Below the pieces are notes generated by a model, which was not told the DNA's origin, did not search any database, and saw nothing but the letters and a program-made list of their open reading frames with translations. This document shows positions 16,745 through 24,958 of a stretch of 64,000 bases of DNA, one piece after another. This stretch comes from an uncultured Clostridia bacterium (GTDB taxonomy: Bacteria; Bacillota; Clostridia; UMGS1810). Made by a program: the position numbers and the translations under genes. Within the stretch, counting starts at the first letter, position 1; each line of letters opens with the position of its first letter. The stretch lies in contig CAKSTI010000007.1 in assembly GCA_934500705.1 (NCBI GenBank), positions 62,001 to 126,000 on the forward strand, written 5' to 3'.

Positions 16745-18423
16745 ATTTTGCTCTGCACAGCGTCTATAAAGCCTTCCCCGTGCTCCGTTATTCCCCCGGA
16801 GAGGACAACGGCGTCGGGGTCTAAGATATTAATAAGGCTGTCTATTCCCACGGCGAGTATGCTTGTGTACCCGTCCATTACTTCTGCTGCCGCTTTGCAC
16901 CCTTCGTCCAGGGCGGCAAAGATTATCTCACCGTTTAAGCTGTTTCCGTTTTCACGGTACATACGTGCCAGAATACTGCCGTCATTTTGTGCAATGTTCT
17001 CCTTTGCCATACGCACAAGCGCCGTCACAGATGCGTACTGCTCAAAGCAGCCGCTCTGACCGCAGGGGCACGCTCTGCCGCCGAACGCCTGAATTATCAT
17101 ATGTCCGAGTTCCGCCATATTGCCGTTTCCGAGCATAAGTCTGCCGTCTGCGGATATGCTGCCGCCTATGCCCGTGCCGAGGGTTAGCATAACGGTGCTT
17201 TTGTACCTTCTGCCGGCTCCGCATTTAATCTCAGCAAGTCCTGCGCAGTTGGCGTCGTTTTCTATCTCAATCTGTGTGCCCAAGCGCTGTTCGAGCATCG
17301 CTTTGAGCGGTGTGCCGTCAAGCGGCAGATTGTCGGCAGTGACAATGCCGTCCGCAACGGTACCCGGAACGCCCACGCCGATAAACTCAAAGCTGTACCT
17401 CTCCCCTATCCTTGCGCACTCTGCGGCAATGCCGTCGGCAAGCGCTTCTGCGCTCGAAAGGTCGGTTTTAATTCTGCTTTTAAATACAAGGTTTCCGTTT
17501 TCCACAATACCGAACTTTGTATTTGTACCGCCTATGTCTATGCCTAGGCAGTGGGGACTCGAACCCGCATTGCCTGTCGACTGAATTTTCACAAAGCCTT
17601 CCGCCTTGTCGGTCTTGACGGGCGTCAGTATTTTCAAGGGATTTACTGCCGTTACGGGGAAAATTGCTTTGTGAAACCAATGTGGGTCCGAGTCCCCACT
17701 GCCTAATCTTACACGGTTTCCGTAAGCCTCGGAGTCACAGAGCAGAACTGCGTCACGGTGGACGTTTAAAACGGACGCCGGGACGGAAGTGCTGACCTCG
17801 TTCTTTAACAGTTCGCCCACGGCGTGAGCCTTGTCCGCTCCGCTTGCAATGATCACAATTTTTTTAGCCTTTAAAATAGCTCCCACGCCCATAGTAATTG
17901 CTTTTTTGGGCACGTCCGCCTCGGAGGCGAAAAAGCGAGAGTTTGCCTCAATGGTGCTCTGCGTAAGCGAGGTAAGATGCGTTTTGCAATCCAGGCTCTC
18001 GCTCGGCTCGTTAAAGCCGATGTGGCCGTTTTTGCCTATGCCGAGAATTTGCAAGTCTATTCCGCCGCTCTGTGCAATCATATCATCGTATCTTTGGCAC
18101 TCCTTTTCGGCGTCTTTTGCCTCGCCGCTCGGAATGTGGATATTCTCCGCCTTTAAATTGACCTTGGAATAGAGATGCTTGTTCATAAAGTAATGATAAC
18201 TCTGCGCATTGTCCTTTGAAATGGGATAGTATTCGTCAAGGTTAAAAACTGTGACCTTGGAAAAGTCCAAATTCATTGCCGCAAGCTCACGGTACATTCC
18301 CACAGGGCTTGAACCCGTGGCAAGACCGAGAACGCTGTTCGGCTTTTTTTCTATCTGTTCGGCAACAATTTCTGCCGCCTTCTTTGAAATTTCGTCATAA
18401 TTTTTGCACAATATTACCTGCAT
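16660..18423 (-). CDS. nagB: Glucosamine-6-phosphate deaminase fused to ROK-family sugar kinase, with an in-frame MITE insertion
   Basis: A 587-residue bifunctional protein. Residues 1-240 are NagB, converting glucosamine-6-phosphate to fructose-6-phosphate and ammonia; landmarks are LATGSSP near residue 34, VFNLDEYYP near 80 and the LGIGKNGHIGFNEP active-site block near 135. Residues 294-587 are a ROK kinase with phosphate loop GIDIGGTNTKFG, LTLGTGIGG and a zinc motif CPCGQSGCFE. It may phosphorylate N-acetylglucosamine or glucosamine. Residues 241-293 are encoded entirely by a miniature transposon at 17547-17703. Deleting it with one TA copy leaves NRVRL joined directly to GIDIGG in the same frame, so the fusion predates the insertion. 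The start overlaps nagA by ten bases. NagA, NagB and a kinase together form an amino-sugar route. Confidence 0.88.
   Translation of the reverse strand: MQVILCKNYDEISKKAAEIVAEQIEKKPNSVLGLATGSSPVGMYRELAAMNLDFSKVTVFNLDEYYPISKDNAQSYHYFMNKHLYSKVNLKAENIHIPSGEAKDAEKECQRYDDMIAQSGGIDLQILGIGKNGHIGFNEPSESLDCKTHLTSLTQSTIEANSRFFASEADVPKKAITMGVGAILKAKKIVIIASGADKAHAVGELLKNEVSTSVPASVLNVHRDAVLLCDSEAYGNRVRLGSGDSDPHWFHKAIFPVTAVNPLKILTPVKTDKAEGFVKIQSTGNAGSSPHCLGIDIGGTNTKFGIVENGNLVFKSRIKTDLSSAEALADGIAAECARIGERYSFEFIGVGVPGTVADGIVTADNLPLDGTPLKAMLEQRLGTQIEIENDANCAGLAEIKCGAGRRYKSTVMLTLGTGIGGSISADGRLMLGNGNMAELGHMIIQAFGGRACPCGQSGCFEQYASVTALVRMAKENIAQNDGSILARMYRENGNSLNGEIIFAALDEGCKAAAEVMDGYTSILAVGIDSLINILDPDAVVLSGGITEHGEGFIDAVQSKIHFKTPVVISELKGDAGVVGAAYLTDLA
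17547..17703. mobile_element. Miniature inverted-repeat element (short form, 157 bp) with TA duplication
   Basis: The ends are 26-bp inverted repeats, GGCAGTGGGGACTCGAACCC... and CCAATGTGGGTCCGAGTCCC..., differing at two positions. TA flanks both sides (17545-17546 and 17704-17705). There is no transposase, so it would be moved in trans; TA duplication is characteristic of IS630/Tc1-mariner-type enzymes. Compared with the long copy at 48849-49123 it lacks about 118 internal bases. Element plus one TA is 159 bp, a multiple of three, and one minus-strand frame is fully open. Confidence 0.88.
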
Positions 18424-19532
18424 TTTGCGTACTCCCTTTTTCCTCTTACGTAAACCTCACGGATTTCAAGATTTTCGTCAGCAATTACAAAGTTTGCCAT
18501 CTTTCCGCACTCCAACGTGCCCATAGTGTCAAGAACACCGAGAACGCAAGCCGGGTTGTACGTAGCCATACGCACGGCGTCCTCCGCCGGTATGCCTATG
18601 CCCGTAAGGCGAACCATATTCATATACAAATTGGCGGACGCCCCGTTTATCGTTCCGTCAGCAAGCCTTGCAAGACCGTCCGTGACGTCAACCTCGCAGT
18701 AGTCTTTGACGTAGTGCCCGTCGGGGAGTCCTGCGCAAAAAAGCGAGTCGCTGATTAGCACAATCCTCTCCGCTCCGAAAATGCGGTACGCCGCCCTAAT
18801 CATAGAGTCGCATACGTGCATACCGTCGCCGATAAGCTCAACAAACGCCCCGCAGTCCATAGCCGCACCCACAAGGTGCGTGTCACGGTGGTGGAACGCC
18901 CCCATACCGTTAAAGAGGTGCGTAACAAGCGTTGCCCCTGCCTCAAAGCCTTTAACTGCGGTATCGTAATCTGCCGGTGTGTGAGCAAGCGACATAACAA
19001 CATCGGGTGACTTTGCCCGTATAAAGTCCAATGAACCGTCAAGGTCGGGCGCAATGTCCACGATTTTAATTTTGCCGTTTGCCGCTGCCTGATACTCGTC
19101 AAAGAGTTCAAAGCTCGGATTGCACAAATACCGCACATCGTTGCCGCCGCATTTTTCCACAGTGAGAAACGGGCCTTCAAGGTTTATGCCGCACACAACC
19201 GCACCGTCGTCGGCGGAGTAGTTGCCAACGGCTTTTAGCGAATTTATCAGCTTTTCGTGCTCAACGGGTTCGGTGGAGGGGCAAATGGCTGTTATGCCGT
19301 TTTTTGCCTCGTATTTTGCAATTTTGTGTATGGCGTCATACGTGCCGTCAACAACTTCTGCCCCGTCACAGCCGTGAAAGTGCAGGTCTATAAGACCGGG
19401 GATAACGTACATTCCCTCGGCGTCCTTTACTTCGCCGACGGCGGCATCACAGAGAATGCCGCCGTCGAAGCAAAGGTCCTTGTTTTCAAACTTAAAATTT
19501 TCGGTATACACCTTTGCATTTTTTATTATCAT
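18414..19532 (-). CDS. nagA: N-acetylglucosamine-6-phosphate deacetylase
   Basis: A 372-residue amidohydrolase that removes acetate from N-acetylglucosamine-6-phosphate, supplying NagB. The metal-binding HFH is at 51-53 (PGLIDLHFHG), the metal glutamate in NLEGPF is E119, LAHTPA and THLFNGMG carry the later histidines, and the catalytic Asp is in LISDSLF near residue 274. Length is normal for the family. The start overlaps the end of the oxidoreductase gene by four bases and its own end overlaps nagB by ten bases, so the whole cluster is one translationally coupled operon. Confidence 0.94.
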   Translation of the reverse strand: MIIKNAKVYTENFKFENKDLCFDGGILCDAAVGEVKDAEGMYVIPGLIDLHFHGCDGAEVVDGTYDAIHKIAKYEAKNGITAICPSTEPVEHEKLINSLKAVGNYSADDGAVVCGINLEGPFLTVEKCGGNDVRYLCNPSFELFDEYQAAANGKIKIVDIAPDLDGSLDFIRAKSPDVVMSLAHTPADYDTAVKGFEAGATLVTHLFNGMGAFHHRDTHLVGAAMDCGAFVELIGDGMHVCDSMIRAAYRIFGAERIVLISDSLFCAGLPDGHYVKDYCEVDVTDGLARLADGTINGASANLYMNMVRLTGIGIPAEDAVRMATYNPACVLGVLDTMGTLECGKMANFVIADENLEIREVYVRGKREYAKCR

Positions 19533-20599
19533 AATTCTATTGCAACCTCGTGTCCCACTCTTGCGGACTCATAGATAGCGTCAAGGATTTTCATTATCAC
19601 AATGCCGTCCTCCGCCGGAGCAATGCACTCCGTTCCGTTTGCAATGCAGTCTATAAAGTGGGAGATTTCGCCGTCAAATTCCGACGACGCAAACTTGTAG
19701 TTTGCCGTGTCAACATTGATGTCGGCAAGGTAGTCGTTGTAAGTTCCGTAGAGTTTAACTCCGCCGTCCTCGGCAATGTCTATGCCTGCCTTTGTGCCGA
19801 AAAGCTGGTTTTTGTAGCTTTCCTCACCGTTGAAGTCGTACGAGGTTTCGAGGTTTGTAACCGCCCCGTTGTCGTAGCGGATAAATGCTGCGGCAAAGTC
19901 CTCAACGTCGCACTTTTCGCCGTCAACGTGGTCTGCGGCAATCCAGCCTACATTGTTTTTAATGTTTTCACGGTTGCCGAGCTTGTCGAACGACACTGCG
20001 TACACGCTGAGCGGTTTGGGGTTGCCCATCAAGTATCTTGCAAAGTCGAGAACGTGAACGCCCAGGTCTATAATCGGGCCGCCGCCGCTGCGCTCCTTGT
20101 CGCAGAACCAGCCGCCGGGGTTGCCGTGCTTGCGGACGTACTGCGCTTTGGTAAAGTACACATCGCCCAGGTAGCCGTTTTCTATAAAGTCACGGGCAAT
20201 CTTTGCCTCGCTGGAAAACCGCATACAAAAGCCAATCATCAAGAGCTTTCCGCTCCTGTCTGCGGCGTCCTTCATCTGCTGTGCAAGCTCGGCATTGTAT
20301 GCCATAGGCTTTTCGCAGATTACGTTAAGTCCTGCGTTTAACGCCTTAATGGCGCACTCGGCGTGGTTGCAGTTCCACACGCAAACGCTTGCGGCGTCGA
20401 GTTCGGGGAGTTCTGCAAGCATTTTGTCAAGGTCGGTGTAGCGTCTTTCGATGCCGTATTTGTCGGCGGTCTTGTTAAGCCTTTCCTCGCTTATGTCGCA
20501 AATGGCGTAAACCTCGACGTTGTCAAGCTTTTTGTATGCGCCTATGTGCGAATTGGAGATGTTGCCCGCTCCGATTATTGCAACTTTAATCTTATCCAT
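19529..20599 (-). CDS. Gfo/Idh/MocA-family NAD(P)-dependent oxidoreductase
   Basis: A 356-residue sugar dehydrogenase-like enzyme. The N-terminal Rossmann motif AIIGAGNISNSH (residues 7-18) binds NAD(P). VICEKPMA near residue 93 holds the conserved EKP, and GGGPIIDLGVHVLD near residue 170 holds the catalytic/substrate region Asp-His. In this location it probably oxidises or epimerises a sugar or sugar phosphate linked to amino-sugar catabolism, together with the TIM-barrel isomerase upstream; the actual substrate is unknown. ATG at 20599 follows AAGGAGG. Confidence 0.9.
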   Translation of the reverse strand: MDKIKVAIIGAGNISNSHIGAYKKLDNVEVYAICDISEERLNKTADKYGIERRYTDLDKMLAELPELDAASVCVWNCNHAECAIKALNAGLNVICEKPMAYNAELAQQMKDAADRSGKLLMIGFCMRFSSEAKIARDFIENGYLGDVYFTKAQYVRKHGNPGGWFCDKERSGGGPIIDLGVHVLDFARYLMGNPKPLSVYAVSFDKLGNRENIKNNVGWIAADHVDGEKCDVEDFAAAFIRYDNGAVTNLETSYDFNGEESYKNQLFGTKAGIDIAEDGGVKLYGTYNDYLADINVDTANYKFASSEFDGEISHFIDCIANGTECIAPAEDGIVIMKILDAIYESARVGHEVAIEL

Positions 20600-20612
20600 A
20601 ACGCCTGCCTCC

Positions 20613-21416
20613 TTAGTTTTCGCTTATAGTCTTTTTTAGGAAGTCGTATGCAAGGCGAATGTCTGCCTCCGGTGTTTCGCCGACTTCTCTCTCTATGGTT
20701 AAAAATCCCTTAAATCCTTCTTCATCGAGCGCCTTTAAGTATGACGGGAAGTCAACTTTTCCCTGACCGAGGGGCAGTTCGAGGTACGGCGGATTTTCGC
20801 CCAAAAGCTGAACGCCGTCCTTTGCGTGGGTGTGCACAATGTACTTAGCCAGTGTGTGCACGGCGGCAACGGGGTCATCGCCCTGGTCCATAACAAGGTT
20901 TGCCGGGTCTAAGTTTACCGCAACGCCGGTTGAACCGAGCGTGTCTAAAAATCCACGGAGCACGGTTGCCTTTTCCGGTCCCGTTTCTATGGCGAAGTGG
21001 GCATTTACGCTGTCGGCATAGTCGGCAAGGGCAAAGCAAGCCTCCTGCATAATCTTGTATGTATCGCTTGTGCCATCCTCCGGCACGATGCCGATGTGAG
21101 TTGTTACGATGTTTGTTTCCAAATCTAGTGCAAGGTCAATGATGCGCTTGGAGCGCTCAATCAAATCGGGGTTTAACTCCGGGTCGGTAAAGCCCTTGCC
21201 GAAGTCGCCGCAGAGAGCGGAGAACACAAGTCCGTTTGACTTAACCTCGTCAAGAAGTGCCTTTCTTGCCTCGGTGTTTAAGTTTTCTGCCGAGTTTGCG
21301 CCCTCGGTAGCATACATTTGTATGCCGTTTGCGCCGATTTGAGCCGCTTTTTTAATAGCTGTGCTCCTGTCTGTTCTGAAACTTTCGAGAATTACTCCAA
21401 TAGGGAAATTATACAT
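20613..21416 (-). CDS. Sugar-phosphate isomerase/epimerase (xylose-isomerase-like TIM barrel)
   Basis: A 267-residue cytosolic TIM barrel of the AP-endonuclease-2/xylose-isomerase superfamily (IolE/IolI-like). Typical metal-site segments are present: HIGIVPE, FAIETGP near residue 145, NLDPANLVM near 170, VHTHAKDG near 200 and LTIERE near the end. First gene of the nag operon. I place the start at ATG 21416, eight bases after AGGAGG. A longer in-frame reading up to 21548 would translate the leader, including a transposon fragment and the promoter, and is rejected. Confidence 0.86.
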   Translation of the reverse strand: MYNFPIGVILESFRTDRSTAIKKAAQIGANGIQMYATEGANSAENLNTEARKALLDEVKSNGLVFSALCGDFGKGFTDPELNPDLIERSKRIIDLALDLETNIVTTHIGIVPEDGTSDTYKIMQEACFALADYADSVNAHFAIETGPEKATVLRGFLDTLGSTGVAVNLDPANLVMDQGDDPVAAVHTLAKYIVHTHAKDGVQLLGENPPYLELPLGQGKVDFPSYLKALDEEGFKGFLTIEREVGETPEADIRLAYDFLKKTISEN

Positions 21417-21432
21417 TTTCTTATCCTCCTTC

Positions 21433-21475
21433 GGCAGCGGAAAATTGCTGTGTGAAACCAAATTCTCTCCTGCCT
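21433..21475. repeat. Decayed fragment of the MITE in the nag operon leader
   Basis: GGAAAATTGCTGTGTGAAACCAA (21440-21462) matches the interior of the right arm of the two complete copies (GGGAAAATTGCTTTGTGAAACCAA in the nagB copy). The following bases end in CTGCC, like the terminal repeat, but the middle of the repeat is lost. It sits between promoter and ribosome site of the first gene in the same operon that carries a complete copy. Confidence 0.6.
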
Positions 21476-21495
21476 GCGTTTTAGTTTGTAACCTC

Positions 21496-21558
21496 ATTAT
21501 ATTAGAATTACCGCACGGGCACAATAACATTATTGCGCTTAAAAACAACGATATTGCT
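21496..21558 (-). promoter_or_regulatory. nag operon promoter with tandem AraC-type activator sites
   Basis: Minus-strand -10 TATAAT (21496-21501), 17-base spacer and weak -35 TTGTGC (21519-21524). Immediately upstream are two direct repeats spaced 21 bp: AACATTATTGCG (21526-21537) and AACGATATTGCT (21547-21558, identical to a copy at 15839). A weak -35 abutted by two sites on the same helix face is the usual layout for AraC-type activation. Confidence 0.65.
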
Positions 21559-21560
21559 CA

Positions 21561-22634
21561 CTAAAAATCAAACCTTGCGCACAGCCTTTCCTCGCACAAA
21601 TCATTGACCGCCGCACCAAAGCGCACTGCGGTAAGGACTCCGCTTTTAAGGTCTGCGGTGTAGAAGTTTACCGCATCTTCCGTGACCGTTCCCGGAACAC
21701 GGGGAAGGTCGGAGATTTCCTCGCCGATGTTGTGGTAGTCCTTCGGTTCACAGCCGGAGCACGTCATACCTATTGAGAGCTGGTCGGGGTATGATTTGAG
21801 CTGACCGGCATAGTCGCCGTGGCGGTGGCCGTTTAAGTAGCAGATAAATCTGCCCTTCTTTTTAAACTCAAAGTCCGCACAGGACTTAAAGCCGCTTTGC
21901 GGATATACGTACTCTCCCTTTACCCTGCCGCCGCACTTAAAGGCGTTTACCACGTCCGCAACGGCGTGCGGTCTTGCCGGTGCAACTCCCCAGGGGCACG
22001 GCTCAAATCGCTGACAAAAGCCCCTCTTGTCGGAGTTTGCCGCAATAGGTTCGTCGCACTCGTGCGAGGCAATAAACACTGCAAGTCCCTTCTCTGCGGC
22101 GTCGCTCAGCACGTTGCAGAGCCAGTATAACTGCTCTGAGGATACGGCGTATTTGTCACGCAGATTATCCTCACGGTAGTCGTCGTAGTTATTGATAACT
22201 ATAAGGCGCACGCCCCTTTTTTCAAAGTCGGCATAGTAATGCCCGTTCTCAGCCGAGCAAATGTTATTAAGAGGAGCAACAAGGCAGTCGTTAAGCTCGG
22301 AATTGGTGAGCTTTCTGCTGTTATTAAATGTGTCGTGGTTGCCGATGCAGTTAAAGACCGGTGAGGTCGAATTTTGAGCTTTTTTGTAGAAATAGCCAAA
22401 GTCGTCCTCCATATTCCACTTTACAATGTCGCCGGTGTGAATGACAAAGTCGGGCTTAAAGTACCCGATAAGCTCAAATGCGTTGTCGAGCCGTTCCCAA
22501 TCGCTGTGAATGTCGGAAATATGGGCAACCAGCACCTTTGAACTGCTGTCGGACAGTGCCTTGCCCTCATTGAATGTTTTCATCGCCGCAAGCAGATATT
22601 GCTCGGAGCGGGCGTTTCTTGATATTATTTTCAT
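21561..22634 (-). CDS. Calcineurin-like metallophosphoesterase
   Basis: A 357-residue hydrolase. Metal motifs appear in order: HISDIHSD near residue 38, VIHTGDIV near 64, CIGNHDTF near 97, ASHE near 190 and NGHRHGDY near 266. No signal peptide, so cytosolic. The family includes phosphodiesterases and phosphatases; a specific substrate cannot be given. It begins four bases after the stop of the response regulator, so it is co-transcribed with the two-component system and may act in the same signalling or envelope pathway. ATG at 22634 follows GAGAGGAT. Confidence 0.85.
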   Translation of the reverse strand: MKIISRNARSEQYLLAAMKTFNEGKALSDSSSKVLVAHISDIHSDWERLDNAFELIGYFKPDFVIHTGDIVKWNMEDDFGYFYKKAQNSTSPVFNCIGNHDTFNNSRKLTNSELNDCLVAPLNNICSAENGHYYADFEKRGVRLIVINNYDDYREDNLRDKYAVSSEQLYWLCNVLSDAAEKGLAVFIASHECDEPIAANSDKRGFCQRFEPCPWGVAPARPHAVADVVNAFKCGGRVKGEYVYPQSGFKSCADFEFKKKGRFICYLNGHRHGDYAGQLKSYPDQLSIGMTCSGCEPKDYHNIGEEISDLPRVPGTVTEDAVNFYTADLKSGVLTAVRFGAAVNDLCEERLCARFDF

Positions 22635-22638
22635 CTTT

Positions 22639-23328
22639 CTATCCTCTCACGTCTTTAAATAAGTCAAATAATTTTAAGTTTTTAATCTGTGCAATGAGCA
22701 CCACCATACTTTTTTCGTTAAACTTTTTAAGTATTCTGGACGCCTGCACCTTGATTGTGGCAACCTCAACAAAACGCTCTTTGGCAATTTCACGGTAGCT
22801 TTTGCCGGCATAGATGAGCTTTAAAACTTCGTACTCGCTGACAGAAAGCCTCGACATTATTTCGAGCATTTGCAAAAGCGACCTCTGTCGTACCTCGGTT
22901 TCACGTGATTTTTTTACAAGAGTGTGCGCCACGTCGCCGGAGATAACGTTTTGCGAATTGTAAACGTTGACCATAGTGTCGTGGAGCAGTTTAAGGGAGT
23001 CCTCCTTTAAAACATAGTTGTCCGCTCCCTTGGCAAAAGCAAGAAAGATGTAGTCATCGTCATTGTAACCTGAGAGCATAACAATCTTTGTCACGGGTGA
23101 CGCATCTTTGACATCGGGTATGGCGTCTATGCCAAGCTTGTCGAATTCAAGCTGAACGTCAAGAAGCAGAATGTCGGGTGTGACCTTGCGGCACAGCTCC
23201 ACGCACGACTCGCAGTCGGCGCACTCGCCGAGGAAGGTCAGGTCCTCGTACTTTTCCAGACCACGGCGGTACACAGACCTTGCGTGCTCGGCGTCGTCGC
23301 ATATTACCCAGGAAATTTTCTTGTCCAT
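22639..23328 (-). CDS. LuxR/NarL-type response regulator
   Basis: A 229-residue regulator: receiver domain (residues about 5-125) with acidic pair D11/D12, phosphoacceptor D57 in DILLLDVQL and lysine in YVLKEDS; then a LuxR-type helix-turn-helix (about 158-215: LSVSEYEVLKLIYAGKSYREIAKE, VEVATIKVQASRILKKF). It overlaps the histidine kinase gene by 25 bases and is followed directly by the metallophosphoesterase. Targets unknown. Confidence 0.92.
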   Translation of the reverse strand: MDKKISWVICDDAEHARSVYRRGLEKYEDLTFLGECADCESCVELCRKVTPDILLLDVQLEFDKLGIDAIPDVKDASPVTKIVMLSGYNDDDYIFLAFAKGADNYVLKEDSLKLLHDTMVNVYNSQNVISGDVAHTLVKKSRETEVRQRSLLQMLEIMSRLSVSEYEVLKLIYAGKSYREIAKERFVEVATIKVQASRILKKFNEKSMVVLIAQIKNLKLFDLFKDVRG

Positions 23329-24818
23329 AAATGTTTCCTCCTATCCTTTACCGGGAGAATAACGGTAAACTCCGTATACTCTCCGAATTCGCTGTTTACG
23401 TATATGTAACCGTTGTGACGGCTTATTACATCGTCGGCAATTTTAAGTCCCACACCGCTGTTTTCGCCCGGCTTGCCGGTGGTGTAGAACGGCTTAAAGA
23501 TGTTTTTAAGCTCCTTTGGTCTTATGCCGGTGCCGTTGTCCCTGATTTTTACTACAACGTATTCGTCATCGTTGGCAATGTTTACATCCACTTGTCCGTC
23601 CTCGCCCCTGCCGTATCTTTTGCGAATGGCGGAAACGGAGTTGTTGAGAATGTTTATAAACGCCTCTTTGAGGTTGTCGGCGTCGCCCGTTATCTCGCTC
23701 ATTTCCGTTTGGGAATTGAGGTATATCTTAACGCCCTCACGCCTTGTGGCGGTAACGGCATTGCGCACAACAAGCACAAGGTCGATGTCCTGCATTTTAA
23801 GGCTGATTTCGCCGCAGGAACGGCTCATCTCCGTAAGGTCGGCAATGGTTTCGTGAGATACCTTGTCCAAGAGAGCGACGCACTCGTTAAATGCAATCTC
23901 GTCGTGCTGCTTAAAGGCGTCTCCGAGCATTTCGGTAACGTGAATGACGGTGTAAAAGGCGTTTTTGTATTTATGCAAAATCATAGAAAAGTTCCGCCCG
24001 AGAGAAATTCTTGCGTTTCTGCGGCGGAAATAGCGCAAAACATACATCTGCGCAAACGGTTTTTTGAGTGCAGTAAATATCATTGCAAAAAACATAAATG
24101 CCAAAAGCACAAGGCAGACTGCGTAACTGTCCGGCATAGTGTGGTCTATGGGAAATCCCATCACGTCACGGTTGCCGAAGCTCATATATCCGCCGAATGC
24201 AAAAAATATGATGGCATACGTGCTGATTGCAATAACAACTATTGCAAAAAACACCACGGCATAATACTTCTTCTTAAAAATCAATGTTGTTTTTCTGTAT
24301 TCGTTTATAACCGCCGCCACAGGCATTGCAATGGCATACAGCAAGACGGCGTTGTTGAGGTAGGGCAAAATTTTAATTGTTCCCTTTATCACCCTCATTG
24401 CAATACTTCCCAGAGAATTGCCGAGACGGTAAAGTTCCCACCCGGAATTGCTTGTGTTTAATGCAAAAAAGAACACAATGGGAATTACGGAACACAAAAA
24501 CGTCTTGTATGTAGCCTTTGAGGAGATTATTCCGTAAAGCGCCAAAAAGCAAATCATTAAAAGCGCAAGGCACAATATGTAAAAATTGACTATGTCAAAA
24601 AACGAAAACGACATCTTGGACAAAAACATATACAGCCGATAGTCAAAGTCGTTTGTATAAGAATACATTGCCAGCTTTGATGCGTACACCGCCGATACGG
24701 TAATAAGCATTGCAAGGTCTGTAAACAAAAGTGCAAACATACAGTTGATTTTGTTGTTGCGGTTAAGCGACAGATAAATGACGCTTGTGAGTATTAGCAG
24801 TGAGGAGAGTGCAAACAT
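23304..24818 (-). CDS. Membrane sensor histidine kinase
   Basis: A 504-residue kinase with about seven hydrophobic helices in residues 1-255, no recognisable extracellular ligand domain, a helical region with candidate phospho-histidine H282 (SMILHKYKN), and a C-terminal HATPase domain: N box EAFINILNNS near 405, G1 box KIRDNGTG, F box IFKPFYTT and G2 box NSGVGLKIADDVI. The N-terminal many-helix sensor suggests a membrane-embedded or hydrophobic cue. I take ATG at 24818, ten bases after AAGGA; the GTG at 24827 sits on that ribosome site. Partner regulator overlaps downstream. Confidence 0.88.
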   Translation of the reverse strand: MFALSSLLILTSVIYLSLNRNNKINCMFALLFTDLAMLITVSAVYASKLAMYSYTNDFDYRLYMFLSKMSFSFFDIVNFYILCLALLMICFLALYGIISSKATYKTFLCSVIPIVFFFALNTSNSGWELYRLGNSLGSIAMRVIKGTIKILPYLNNAVLLYAIAMPVAAVINEYRKTTLIFKKKYYAVVFFAIVVIAISTYAIIFFAFGGYMSFGNRDVMGFPIDHTMPDSYAVCLVLLAFMFFAMIFTALKKPFAQMYVLRYFRRRNARISLGRNFSMILHKYKNAFYTVIHVTEMLGDAFKQHDEIAFNECVALLDKVSHETIADLTEMSRSCGEISLKMQDIDLVLVVRNAVTATRREGVKIYLNSQTEMSEITGDADNLKEAFINILNNSVSAIRKRYGRGEDGQVDVNIANDDEYVVVKIRDNGTGIRPKELKNIFKPFYTTGKPGENSGVGLKIADDVISRHNGYIYVNSEFGEYTEFTVILPVKDRRKHLWTRKFPG

Positions 24819-24860
24819 CTTTTCCACGTCCTTTTTGGTATATTGGCAGGAAATTTAAAA

Positions 24861-24927
24861 ATTTCCGCTGCGGCAGAGAAATTCCCTGCCGCAACGAAAG
24901 TGTAACACATTATTTGACTTAAATCAA
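24861..24927 (-). promoter_or_regulatory. Promoter and leader hairpin of the kinase operon
   Basis: Minus-strand TTGATT and TACACT with a 17-base spacer. The -35 is part of the near-palindrome TTGATTTAAGTCAA (24914-24927), which differs by one base from the FNR/CRP-type consensus TTGATnnnnATCAA. A GC-rich hairpin (TGCGGCAG/CTGCCGCA, about 24869-24893) follows in the leader. The FNR resemblance may be chance. Confidence 0.4.
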
Positions 24928-24958
24928 CGCCTTTTGCGTTTTTTCATATTTTTTCCTG

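Noticed and set aside
17547..17575. Possible tRNA or tRNA fragment at the element ends
   Set aside because: Only a T-arm-like hairpin and a few acceptor-like bases exist; there is no D-arm or anticodon arm, and both ends carry it in inverted orientation, so it is a terminal repeat.
20613..21548. Longer N-terminus of the TIM-barrel isomerase up to 21548
   Set aside because: It would translate through the -10 element and the transposon fragment, and AGGAGG lies just before the internal ATG at 21416.
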